Part shown: positions 6,639 through 14,650 of the stretch, one piece after another
Numbering within the stretch: position 1 is the first letter of the stretch
Layout of the letters: every line of letters starts with the position of its first letter
Source of the DNA: Siphonobacter sp048595215
Lineage (GTDB): Bacteria > Bacteroidota > Bacteroidia > Cytophagales > Spirosomataceae
Length of the DNA stretch: 35,944 nucleotides
Assembly: GCF_048595215.1 (NCBI RefSeq)
Contig: NZ_JBMDWJ010000107.1
Location: 1 to 35,944 of the forward strand
Direction of reading: 5' to 3'
Made by a program: the position numbers and the translations under genes
Notes under the pieces: model-generated
Database searches by the model: none
Told to the model about the DNA's origin: nothing
The model's input: the letters and a program-made list of their open reading frames with translations, nothing else

Positions 6639-9515
6639 ATGAAAAACCTTTGCTGCATGAGGTCTTATTTAAGTAAGCTAGTATGCCTTTTGGGATTGGT
6701 GTTCAGTATCTCAGCACAAGCTCAGATGACTATTACCTTTCCAGTGGAACGGATTGTGTTTCAACGGGATAACAATAATAGAGCTACCGTACAAATTGCG
6801 GGCAACTACTATCAGCCCGTTGATAAGATTGAAGCAAAGCTAACACCGCTCAACGGTGGTAATGCAATCGACTGGACGGCTCTTCCCTCCATCTCCAATG
6901 GTTTCTTTTCGGGTACAATTTCCGCTACAGGCGGCTGGTATAAGCTTGAAGTACGCGGCTCATTGGCCGGTCAGGTAGTTGCTTCCGACGATCTGCAACC
7001 CTTTGGGGTGGGTGAAGTTTTTGTGATTGCTGGTCAATCCAATGCTCAGGGTGTAACCTATCAACCCTCTGAAAATCAACCTAGCCCAAGTGATCCCAGT
7101 GATGATCGAATAACGATTGCTAACCCTTCAAATTTAAGAGGAGGTACGCCTGGTAATGGGCAGGATCCTCAGTTTTTCCGGTATGACGTAGTATCCGGAC
7201 AACCCGCCAGTCCCCTCTATCCGATGCTTCCTACCTTCCGAAAAATGAGCGGTTCGCAAGATGTAGCTCCGGTGGGTGTAGGATCTTATTATTGGGGCCG
7301 TTTGGGGGAATTACTCACGCAGAATCTGAATGTACCCGTGTTATTCTACAACGGTGCTTTTGGCGGTACTACGATTCAGAACTGGCGTGAATCATCGCAA
7401 GGGCAACGTACCATCAGCCGCTATTGTACTTCCTGTGCCGATGAGTATAAGTATTTTGCTCAGGGTTATCCGTATAATAACCTGAAAAATATTCTGACCT
7501 ATTACCTATCAATCACGGGAGCCCGTACGGTGCTGTGGATGCAGGGTGAAGCGGATGATTCAGCAACGATCAATACGCCATTAGCCTCTTACGTCAATGA
7601 TTTAACGGCAGTCATCCAAAAAAGTCGTCAGGATCTCGGTTACGATCAGCTCAGTTGGGTAGTAGCCCGAACGAGTTATAACAATGGCGTATCGCCCAAT
7701 ATCATTGCTGCCCAAACACAAGTAGCTTCTTCTGTACCTAACGTATTTCTGGGACCTAATACAGATGATTACGGCATTCCGCGTTCAGGAGGTGTTCACT
7801 TCTACGTCAGTGCCTATAATCAAGTAGCTCAAGGCTGGTACGATGCTCTAATGTCGAATGGTGTGTTCAACCGCTCCACACCTAAACAGGCCAATACGCT
7901 CACTACGATTTCAGCAGCCTGTGGTAATACCAATACGCTTACGTTAAGTGTCCCCAATCAAAATCCTTATGGCTGGAGTAATGGACAAAATGGGGCTACG
8001 ATCACCGTGGGTCAGGGCGACCCGTATATGGCCAAGATGAAGAATGGTAACACCACCGTCTTTTCACTGCCCTATAAAGTACCCGATCGTCCGGTAATTG
8101 GTGGTGACATTTTGAAAGATAATGGTGGAAGTACGTACTTCTGCGAAGGCGTTACCCCTACCCTTCAGTCTAACTATGCGGCAAATAACGTCTGGAATAC
8201 CGGAGCGACTACGCCTTCGATTCCAGGAGCTGAAGGGGGTTCGTATTCATTAACGTATAAGGATCTATTAGGATGTAATTACAGTGCCGAATCCATCGTT
8301 TTGGGAAGACGCTCGCGGCCAGCCAAACCTAGTATCACCGCTGATGGACCTACTAGTTTCTGTGCAGGAACTCCCCGGGTCCTCGCTACAAATGAGACTG
8401 CCGTAGGTTATATCTGGAGTAATGGGGCTACCAGTAAAAACATTCAGCCCACTACGACCAGTAATTATTCAGTGCAGGTACTCAATGCCGACCAATGCCG
8501 GTCAGTGGCTTCTGACGCCATTCAGATTACCGTAAATCCTATTCCGGCCAAACCAACCATTCAGGCTAACCGGGGGATTGATCCCAACCGAAATGTGACC
8601 ATTTGTGCGAATGAAACCGTTGAATTTACTTCGAGTCCATCGGACGGTACGTATTTGTGGAATTACAACAATGCAGCTACGCTGAGCATTTCAACTAATG
8701 AGGCCCGTTCGTATACGGTTCAAACCATCAGTAGAGCAAACTGTCCTTCGCCCGTATCTGATCCGGTAAGCTTAAAAGTAAATCCTTTACCGGCTAAGCC
8801 TACGGTGGCTTTATTGCAGGGGAAACTGGCGTTTTGCGAAGGTGAAACGGTTACGCTGAGAGCTATTACTTCCGAACGTCCTTCCTGGTTACTGGCCAAT
8901 CAGCAGGTTTCCAATACGGACTTGTTAACCGCCCGTATCAGTGGTGATTATTACGCTCAAGCAACGGATGCGAACGGCTGTAGAAACCAATCGGATAAAG
9001 TAACGGTATCGGCTCGTCCGAATCCTGAAACGCCCAAAATTGCTCAGGTGGGTCCTTATACTTTACAGGCTCAAGCCAATATTCCAGGTACGCGTAATTC
9101 ATGGATCATGGGCATGGATACGAGTACGTTTAATTCCGTTTACTTTAAACCTCTTAAAGAAGGAGTATATACGGTTAAAAGTGTGATCGAATACAATGTT
9201 GCTCCGGTGGGAAGATTTGAGTGTACTTCGGCTTTGTCGCAGCCTTTTAGTTATAGCTATGACCCAGCTCAAGATGGCTTTAGTGTTTATCCGAATCCGA
9301 GCCCAGACGGAAACTTTACGCTGGAAACGAAAGAGAACTGGAAAGGAGCAGAAGTGAGTGTAGTTACTACTTCAGGAGTGGTTCTATACAGTGGCGTTAT
9401 CAATGAATTCAATGAACGAAAATTCATCAGTTTAGGCCGTATTCCCGGTATTTTCATCATTCGTATTAGAGTAGATGGCTTTGAACGTACCAAGCGTTTA
9501 ACAATTTTACCCTAG
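6639..9515 (+). CDS. Secreted SGNH/sialate O-acetylesterase-like protein with Ig-like repeats and T9SS C-terminal domain
   Basis: About 958 residues from the ATG at 6639; an in-frame TTG at 6600 lies inside the promoter-like box. Signal peptide at 1-28 ('LVCLLGLVFSISAQA'). Esterase domain about 124-408: 'VIAGQSNAQG' with nucleophile Ser134, 'FYNGAFGGTTI' (oxyanion glycine), 'WMQGEADD' at 300-307, and 'GVHF' with probable catalytic His387; this fits DUF303/sialate O-acetylesterases. Then come four or so Cys-containing Ig-like/PKD-like modules ('YIWSNGATSKNI', 'YLWNYNN', spaced 'AKP' linkers) to about 870. Residues 881-958 are a type A T9SS sorting domain ('FSVYPNPSPDGNF' ... 'RLTILP'). Predicted to be exported by Sec, then T9SS, to the surface, deacetylating a glycan; the substrate is unknown. 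A strong inverted repeat follows. Confidence 0.85.
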   Translation: MKNLCCMRSYLSKLVCLLGLVFSISAQAQMTITFPVERIVFQRDNNNRATVQIAGNYYQPVDKIEAKLTPLNGGNAIDWTALPSISNGFFSGTISATGGWYKLEVRGSLAGQVVASDDLQPFGVGEVFVIAGQSNAQGVTYQPSENQPSPSDPSDDRITIANPSNLRGGTPGNGQDPQFFRYDVVSGQPASPLYPMLPTFRKMSGSQDVAPVGVGSYYWGRLGELLTQNLNVPVLFYNGAFGGTTIQNWRESSQGQRTISRYCTSCADEYKYFAQGYPYNNLKNILTYYLSITGARTVLWMQGEADDSATINTPLASYVNDLTAVIQKSRQDLGYDQLSWVVARTSYNNGVSPNIIAAQTQVASSVPNVFLGPNTDDYGIPRSGGVHFYVSAYNQVAQGWYDALMSNGVFNRSTPKQANTLTTISAACGNTNTLTLSVPNQNPYGWSNGQNGATITVGQGDPYMAKMKNGNTTVFSLPYKVPDRPVIGGDILKDNGGSTYFCEGVTPTLQSNYAANNVWNTGATTPSIPGAEGGSYSLTYKDLLGCNYSAESIVLGRRSRPAKPSITADGPTSFCAGTPRVLATNETAVGYIWSNGATSKNIQPTTTSNYSVQVLNADQCRSVASDAIQITVNPIPAKPTIQANRGIDPNRNVTICANETVEFTSSPSDGTYLWNYNNAATLSISTNEARSYTVQTISRANCPSPVSDPVSLKVNPLPAKPTVALLQGKLAFCEGETVTLRAITSERPSWLLANQQVSNTDLLTARISGDYYAQATDANGCRNQSDKVTVSARPNPETPKIAQVGPYTLQAQANIPGTRNSWIMGMDTSTFNSVYFKPLKEGVYTVKSVIEYNVAPVGRFECTSALSQPFSYSYDPAQDGFSVYPNPSPDGNFTLETKENWKGAEVSVVTTSGVVLYSGVINEFNERKFISLGRIPGIFIIRIRVDGFERTKRLTILP

Positions 9516-9520
9516 TATAA

Positions 9521-9581
9521 AATAAATGCTATAGAAAAAGCCTGCATCTGATAAATCCAGGCTTTTTCTATAGCATTTATT
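9521..9581. terminator. Bidirectional terminator: 24-bp perfect stem
   Basis: Bases 9521-9544 are the exact reverse complement of 9558-9581, with a 13-base loop. The stem includes AGAAAAAGCC/GGCTTTTTCT, giving a T tract after a GC block on either strand. It starts 6 bases after the esterase stop codon. Confidence 0.75.
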
Positions 9582-9768
9582 CTAATAATCTTCCCTAATA
9601 TTTCTATAAGATATCAATAGGTCCTTCCAGCAATTGATTGCAAACTCGGCCATTATAATATCTCGGCCTTGAATTACAAGCAAACACCACCTCTAATTCA
9701 AGTTTGGTGAATGTTACTCCATCTGCTTTGACTGTTTTCACTATAACTTAGAAGGATTGTATTACGAT

Positions 9769-9824
9769 AGTTAGTATAAATAAAAAGAGCCTCGGTACCG
9801 AGGCTCTTTTTATTTATACTAACT
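9769..9824. terminator. Terminator for the TPR gene: 56-base perfect palindrome
   Basis: Bases 9769-9796 are the exact reverse complement of 9797-9824, with no spacer (centre GGTACC). The GC core GAGCCTCGG is flanked by AAAAA/TTTTT, so it can terminate on both strands. It lies 12 bases past the stop codon of the minus-strand TPR gene. Confidence 0.75.
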
Positions 9825-9836
9825 GTAAGGCTATGC

Positions 9837-11642
9837 TTAGTTTTTAGCCGGAGCTGAACTAGCCTTCGCACCTGCCTTAGGCTTAGCTGCACCTTTCTTA
9901 GGAGCTACAGCTGGAGCAGGTGGGTTCAGGATACGATTTGCTTCTGCATTTTCAGGATCTAGAGCCAAGATTTTTCTCATGTACTCTTTACCTTTATCAT
10001 TATCCTTTGTTACCAGAAACTCATAATAGGCCTGATACTGATAAGCCTCAATCAGTTCTTTCTGGTTTTTAGCCGTATCTGCTAGAGCAATGTATTGTTC
10101 ATAATACGGTAACGCTTTAGCACGATCTGTGAACAAACGGTTCGAACGAGCTTGCCACAGGGGAGTCATTGTTACGAATCCTTGAAGCGACTCTTTCTGT
10201 TCCTCCGTCAACTGGGTATTTGCTTTTACCGTACTATCCGCCATCGTGCCCATCCGAGCAAATGACTCTACCGCTTGGGGTACTACCGTTGTGTCTTTAG
10301 CGGAGCTAATGTACTGGTAGTAAGCGATACCTTTACGGTAGAAATCTGCGTAAGTAGGACGCTTGTCAGGACGTTGATTTTTCCAGGCAATCGATTGCTC
10401 ATAAGCTTTCGCAGCATCCAGATAACGTTTCTGGGCCTGACGAATCTTAGCAACTTCTTCGTAGTTATTGAACACCGTATCACCTGCAGCAGCAGCTTTT
10501 TCGAAGTTCATTACGGCCAAAGAGTCTTGCTTCAATTCACGGTAATCAATACCTAAGTAACGATAATCATCCGGATAAACTTTCTTCGGATTAGACTTCA
10601 GTAACGTTTCCAGGTTCTGAGCTCCTTGCTCATATTGACCTAATTCCGTTAAAGACCAGCCTTTGATACGAGGAAGATCGGGATCATTTACTTTACCTTC
10701 AATTTTAGCTAAAGCATCTACTACTTTCTGATACTGTTGAGCAAGGAAGGCAAACTTAACGTAACGTAAGATTACGTCCGGAGACTCTTCACTGTACTGA
10801 ATGTATTTATCGAGGTTTTCAGCGGCATTTTTGTAGTTACCGGCGAACAACCACAATTCAGCAAACTCCCAGTATACTGGAGCAAATTTTTCGTCTGCTT
10901 TGATGGCATCGTTGTACGAAGTTTGGGTACTCGAGTAGTTCTTACCACGTTTCCAAACTCGACCCATCCGCGTATAGGCCAAAGCAGCCATTTGCGTATC
11001 TTGCTGTAAACGAAGTGCTTCCTCGTAAGCTGAAATAGCCGGACCACCTTCGTTTTTGATCAGGTAAGCATCCCCTTTAACAAGTTGATACTCAGGACGA
11101 TCTTTTTTCTTTTTCAAACCAGCAATCTGGTCAATCAGCGTGATAGCTTTGCCCGGATCATTAGCTTGTCCTTTTTTGGTGAACAACGTGTACATTTCAG
11201 CGGCTCGCCATAGTACATCTTCGTCTTTGTTCTTGGTATCAGATAATACCTGATCAATCAAAGTCGTTGCTTCAGCCAATTTACCCTGACCCAGCAATAC
11301 GCCAGCTTGCCCTACTTTATTGAGCGGAAATTTCGATTTTGCATCGTCCGCTACGCCTTTATCAAAAGCAGCTTTTGCTTTGTCTAGATATTCAGCGATT
11401 TTCACACTGCCTTCATCTTCGGCACTAGCCAGTCTTAAATAGTAGTATCCTAAATAAAACTGATTTTCAGCCGATGGGGAGGAAGTCGCCGCCTTTTCCA
11501 AAGCCTCACGGGCTGAACCAAGACGATCTGCTTCAAGAGCCTTTAATGCTCCTGCAACTTCTGGCGATTGTGCAAACGAGCTCGTTGCACCCAAGGCCAG
11601 CATCCCGGCTACCAGAATTAGCGATTTGAATTTCACTCTCAT
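9837..11642 (-). CDS. Periplasmic tetratricopeptide-repeat protein
   Basis: About 601 residues from the ATG at 11642; a TTG 16 codons upstream gives no better signal. Signal peptide 'FKSLILVAGMLALGATSSFAQ' (about 5-25). The rest is helical TPR/Sel1-like repeats, e.g. 'AENQFYLGYYYLRLA', 'ISAYEEALRLQQDTQMAALAYTRMGRVW', 'YQAYYEFLVTKDNDKGKEYMRKILALDPENAEA'. It ends with an Ala/Pro/Lys-rich low-complexity tail ('APKKGAAKPKAGAKASS'). TPR proteins are protein-protein scaffolds; no enzymatic motif is visible. It lies 233 bases after the PstS-like gene on the same strand, at the end of the TonB cluster, so it may be a late member of that operon or be separately transcribed. Terminated by the palindrome at 9769. 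Confidence 0.85.
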   Translation of the reverse strand: MRVKFKSLILVAGMLALGATSSFAQSPEVAGALKALEADRLGSAREALEKAATSSPSAENQFYLGYYYLRLASAEDEGSVKIAEYLDKAKAAFDKGVADDAKSKFPLNKVGQAGVLLGQGKLAEATTLIDQVLSDTKNKDEDVLWRAAEMYTLFTKKGQANDPGKAITLIDQIAGLKKKKDRPEYQLVKGDAYLIKNEGGPAISAYEEALRLQQDTQMAALAYTRMGRVWKRGKNYSSTQTSYNDAIKADEKFAPVYWEFAELWLFAGNYKNAAENLDKYIQYSEESPDVILRYVKFAFLAQQYQKVVDALAKIEGKVNDPDLPRIKGWSLTELGQYEQGAQNLETLLKSNPKKVYPDDYRYLGIDYRELKQDSLAVMNFEKAAAAGDTVFNNYEEVAKIRQAQKRYLDAAKAYEQSIAWKNQRPDKRPTYADFYRKGIAYYQYISSAKDTTVVPQAVESFARMGTMADSTVKANTQLTEEQKESLQGFVTMTPLWQARSNRLFTDRAKALPYYEQYIALADTAKNQKELIEAYQYQAYYEFLVTKDNDKGKEYMRKILALDPENAEANRILNPPAPAVAPKKGAAKPKAGAKASSAPAKN

Positions 11643-11875
11643 CGTAGAAGAAAATTGGGTTTTGGGAAGGTGATACCTTACGTTCAACAATATTGATTAT
11701 AGAATTCGAAATTACTGTAATTTCCAGCGATTATAAAAAAAATTAGAGAATTGTTAGAATTTCAATTCAGCTATTTTTTCCTCTACTAGCCATCACTCTT
11801 ACATAACTGACTAACTAAATAAATAGTTGCACAATTTTATGAAAAAAAATGATTTTTACGCTAAACGTCTCACGA

Positions 11876-12823
11876 TCACATCTGACGCACTTGGACCAAG
11901 CGAATAATCTGATTGGCTGGTAACAGACCACTTTTGAGTACAATCCGTTGTCCGGCGTCAGTCATTACATAATTAATGAATCCTGTTCCTAAGCCCCGTT
12001 TAGCCTCTTTGGTAATCATATATACATTGCGATTCAGCGGGTATTTCTTCAAAGCGATGGCGTATTGGAAGGGCTGAAAATATTGCTCTAAATCCGTGGT
12101 TGCTTTTTTAGCTACTCCCATCACCTTAATACCATTCATGAAACGGGGATGCTCGGGATCATCAATATCACTGATCCAGTTTACACCAATTACCCCAATC
12201 GCTCCGGGCGTTTTTTGAATGTACTCAATAACTTCTTTATTAGACTTGACTGCGTAAATAGGTGTCTGTTTCTTATCAGCTATTCTCAAGGTATCTAATA
12301 AATATTGCAAGTTGCTCGAATTATCACTGTCAAAGACGAAGGAAATTTTCTGCGAAGACTTCCCGTGTTTCAGTTGATTCCACTGGGTAATCTTTCCCTT
12401 CATGATCCCGTCAATTTCATCTACGGAAATCAAGGTATCACTGGTTTTACTGTTAGTGATGAATGCTAGGGCATCCGTAGCCATATGAATGGCTCGGTAC
12501 TTTAATTTTTTCTCCTCAAATATCTTCTTCTCATCGGCTTTCAAATGCCGTGTTACGACGGCTATCCGGGCGGAATCCTGTAACATCAGTTGGATAGCCA
12601 GCAGCTCGGGTACGTATGCCATATGTACCTTCGCATATTTATTCTTATCCGCGAAGGCTTCCTGCTCAGCTGTCAATACAGGTTGTAGTGATTCATCGAC
12701 CGCTACTAACATTTCGCCTCTTGATACCGTTTCTTCAGGATTATCCCCTGATTTCTGCTGGCAACCCATTAAGGTTAACAGAACCAGCATACTCATTCCG
12801 AAATAATTTAGTACAGTTTTCAT
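11876..12823 (-). CDS. PstS-like substrate-binding lipoprotein
   Basis: 315 residues. Lipoprotein signal 'SMLVLLTLMGC' with acylated Cys21. The mature part follows the phosphate-binding-protein-like family (PBP superfamily domain): 'VAVDESLQPVLTAEQEAF', 'IAVVTRHLKADEKK', 'DALAFITN', 'VDEIDGIMKGKITQWNQL' (typical of PstS: 'ltl.qv..If.GkittWn.l'), 'GAIGVIGVNWISD', and 'PLNRNVYMITKEAKRGLGTGFINYVMTDAGQRIV' near the end. There is no pstC, pstA or pstB nearby, so phosphate import is not implied; it may present a ligand to the TonB system or act as a sensor. The start is 10 bases after the small membrane gene's stop, so the two are probably co-transcribed. Confidence 0.85.
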   Translation of the reverse strand: MKTVLNYFGMSMLVLLTLMGCQQKSGDNPEETVSRGEMLVAVDESLQPVLTAEQEAFADKNKYAKVHMAYVPELLAIQLMLQDSARIAVVTRHLKADEKKIFEEKKLKYRAIHMATDALAFITNSKTSDTLISVDEIDGIMKGKITQWNQLKHGKSSQKISFVFDSDNSSNLQYLLDTLRIADKKQTPIYAVKSNKEVIEYIQKTPGAIGVIGVNWISDIDDPEHPRFMNGIKVMGVAKKATTDLEQYFQPFQYAIALKKYPLNRNVYMITKEAKRGLGTGFINYVMTDAGQRIVLKSGLLPANQIIRLVQVRQM

Positions 12824-12833
12824 GGACGTAGAT

Positions 12834-13061
12834 TTACTCTTCTTCTTGATTACGAACCCATTTGCGATAAGCCCAGTATAACTTTAAAAGACTATACCCA
12901 ATAAAAAGCCCGCCCAATACTTTCGCAATATCTTCCGATAAGACTCCGCTAGCGGCTATTGTCGACGCCGAATCAATCAGGTAGTAACCCATAGCTGCAT
13001 ATCCCAATGGGATAATCAGACCAATTAGAGCGTTTACTTGTTCGTTAATGGGTTTTGGCAT
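12834..13061 (-). CDS. Small two-helix membrane protein
   Basis: 75 residues; no family recognised with certainty. Two hydrophobic segments ('NALIGLIIPLGYAAMGYYLI' about 10-29 and 'IAKVLGGLFIGYSLLKLYWAY' about 45-65) and a charged tail 'RKWVRNQEEE'. It sits between tonB and the PstS-like gene on the same strand, 10 bases before the latter. A terminator-like hairpin separates it from tonB by about 10 bases, leaving almost no room for its own promoter. Coding is supported by tight spacing, the ATG start and the amphipathic pattern. Confidence 0.75.
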   Translation of the reverse strand: MPKPINEQVNALIGLIIPLGYAAMGYYLIDSASTIAASGVLSEDIAKVLGGLFIGYSLLKLYWAYRKWVRNQEEE

Positions 13062-13070
13062 AGCTTTTAG

Positions 13071-13109
13071 AAAAAATGGGTCAGATCCGTGAAAGATGCT
13101 GACCCATTT
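13071..13109 (-). terminator. Terminator/attenuator between tonB and the small membrane gene
   Basis: On the minus strand AAATGGGTCAG (13109-13099) pairs perfectly with CTGACCCATTT (13084-13074), followed by T residues to 13071. Since the next ATG is at 13061, read-through must supply the downstream genes unless an unseen promoter exists. Confidence 0.7.
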
Positions 13110-13129
13110 CTATTAGGTGTTAATTCATA

Positions 13130-13969
13130 TTATTCGAGTACGAATGAAATCGGCAAGTTAAAGCGAGATTTCACGGCCCGACCTGACTGACGACCAGGTT
13201 TCCAACGGGGCATTGATTTTACCACGCGGATTGCTTCCTCATCGCAACCAAAACCAAGACCTTTTTGTACTTGGATATCAGAAATGCTTCCGTCCGGAGA
13301 TACTACGAAGCTCAAAAATACTTTTCCTTGTACGTTAGCTCGTTGAGCTGCAGCAGGGTATTTGATATTTTTGTTCAGGTACTTATACATTTCTGCATCA
13401 CCACCGGGGAACTGAGCAGCTTGCTCAACGACCGTAAAGACTTCTTCTTTAGCAGCCGGTTTCACCTCGATCACCTCTTCGCGTTTTTTACCCGTTCCGT
13501 CTTCGATGGCTACAATTTCTACCGCGTTAGGATCCCCTACTACGGTTTCTTTGCCAGCTTGAGCATCTACCAGTTCCGTTTGTTTGGGAGGCTCAACATC
13601 GGGTGGAACTTCAGTATCTTCCTTAATTTCAGGAGGAAGGAACGCCGTCGTACTCATCACCGGTACCTCTGGTGGTGGTGGTGGTGGTGGTGGTGGTGGC
13701 GGTGGCTGATTTGGTTGTTCCGGAGGAGGAGGAAGCTCTGACATGTTTGCCAGCTTTACTTCTACCTCTTTCTCTTCTTCACCAATCGTTGCAGCAAGCA
13801 AACGAGCAGCTAAGAAGGCCGCAACAATCAAAAGAGCAATACCAGTAGCAATCAGGGCATTACGAGACGTCCGGCGACGGAGGTCGTATGCACCATACTC
13901 CTTATTCCGATCCGCAAAAATCAGATCTTCTAAGGTGGTATCGTTAGTTATTTTGATTGTTTCTGCCAT
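13130..13969 (-). CDS. tonB: TonB energy transducer
   Basis: 279 residues from the ATG at 13969 (an in-frame TTG 4 codons earlier is less likely). Couples the ExbB/ExbD proton motor to outer-membrane TonB-dependent/SusC-type receptors. The N-terminal cytoplasmic segment has 'DRNKEYGAYDLRRRTSRNAL', a Bacteroidota TonB hallmark. One membrane helix 'ALIATGIALLIVAAFLAARLLA' (about 39-60). Periplasmic proline linker with a run of 12 Pro and a second 'VPPDVEPPKQ' stretch. C-terminal TonB_C domain from about 190: 'FPGGDAEMYKYLNKNIKYPAAAQ', 'GKVFLSFVVSPDGSISDIQV', 'AIRVVKSMPRWKPGRQSG', ending 'FNLPISFVLE'. Last of the exbB-exbD-exbD-tonB block; a terminator-like hairpin follows. Confidence 0.95.
   Translation of the reverse strand: MAETIKITNDTTLEDLIFADRNKEYGAYDLRRRTSRNALIATGIALLIVAAFLAARLLAATIGEEEKEVEVKLANMSELPPPPEQPNQPPPPPPPPPPPPEVPVMSTTAFLPPEIKEDTEVPPDVEPPKQTELVDAQAGKETVVGDPNAVEIVAIEDGTGKKREEVIEVKPAAKEEVFTVVEQAAQFPGGDAEMYKYLNKNIKYPAAAQRANVQGKVFLSFVVSPDGSISDIQVQKGLGFGCDEEAIRVVKSMPRWKPGRQSGRAVKSRFNLPISFVLE
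13671..13706. repeat. Trinucleotide (GGT)n repeat encoding the TonB polyproline run
   Basis: Nine perfect GGT units (13671-13697) followed by GGC GGT GGC. Read on the minus strand they are proline codons of the TonB linker. Length changes by slippage would stay in frame. Confidence 0.9.
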
Positions 13970-14062
13970 AAGAGTAGGCAACTAGTTAAACGTTCTAAAA
14001 GATTGATTCAAAGTTAAAACTAAAAATCTAGTTTTACAACTATATCCTTAGTTTTATTTTGA

Positions 14063-14608
14063 TTATTTAGCTTCTGCCTTGTCGATAATCTTGTTATCGT
14101 TCAGGTTAATGTCGGTGATACCGTACTTATCGATTCCGGAAATAGCCATTTCATCGAGTACATCCACTAAAGACTTGTACGAAGCATCATCTTTAGATTT
14201 GATTACTACGAAGAATTTCTCGCCTACTTCCTTCTTCTTCCGACGAAGTACATCACGAAGACCGCCGCTAGCTGCAAATGAGGTTTTCTCTACCTGCGTT
14301 GTAGCAACGTCTTTGCCCGTACCTTGGTACCAGTATACGACATCTTCTCCATCTTTTTTGCCCAGCAATACAGTGATTGCTTCAGACTCTTTAATAGGAG
14401 ATGTTTCTTGCTCTTTTTTATCCTTGTCTTTAGCAGGCATACCTAGGAACATGGTAACCGGCTTTTGGAGGGTAGTAGTCAAGAGGAAGAAAGTAATCAA
14501 TAAAAAGCCCAAGTCTACCATGGGGGTCATATCTACACGGGTAGATACCTTCTTACTGCGGACTTTACCACCTTTGTCATTCCCACCACCTTGTGCTATC
14601 TCTGCCAT
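14063..14608 (-). CDS. exbD: ExbD/TolR biopolymer transport protein (second copy)
   Basis: 181 residues. Proton-motor subunit with one membrane helix: a glycine/lysine-rich cytoplasmic start, then 'VDMTPMVDLGFLLITFFLLTTTL', where Asp32 is the conserved proton-carrying residue. The periplasmic domain runs from about 60 with 'FVVIKSKDDASYKSLVDVLDEMAISGIDKYGITDI', the standard ExbD end. ATG at 14608, 42 bases after the first exbD. Two unlike ExbD genes after one ExbB are common in Bacteroidota. Confidence 0.92.
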   Translation of the reverse strand: MAEIAQGGGNDKGGKVRSKKVSTRVDMTPMVDLGFLLITFFLLTTTLQKPVTMFLGMPAKDKDKKEQETSPIKESEAITVLLGKKDGEDVVYWYQGTGKDVATTQVEKTSFAASGGLRDVLRRKKKEVGEKFFVVIKSKDDASYKSLVDVLDEMAISGIDKYGITDINLNDNKIIDKAEAK

Positions 14609-14650
14609 TGCGTTGTTAGTTTAAAGAATTTGAAAGCGAACTTTCAAGTT

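Larger units (their letters stand above)
9516..9836. other. Convergent intergenic region with nested inverted repeats
   Basis: The 321 bases between two convergent genes contain perfect inverted repeats at 9521-9581 and 9769-9824, plus a smaller one (CTTGAATTA at 9668-9676 with TAATTCAAG at 9694-9702). No convincing coding frame is present in the 187 bases between the two large repeats. Confidence 0.6.

Noticed and set aside
11876..12823. Phosphate ABC transporter operon
   Set aside because: Only a PstS-like protein is present; no permease, ATPase or PhoU gene lies in the window.
13671..13706. Phase-variable on/off switch in tonB
   Set aside because: The repeat unit is three bases, so length changes keep the frame.
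13265..13741. Plus-strand frame with a run of tryptophans
   Set aside because: It is the antisense of tonB; the Trp run is the complement of the polyproline repeat.
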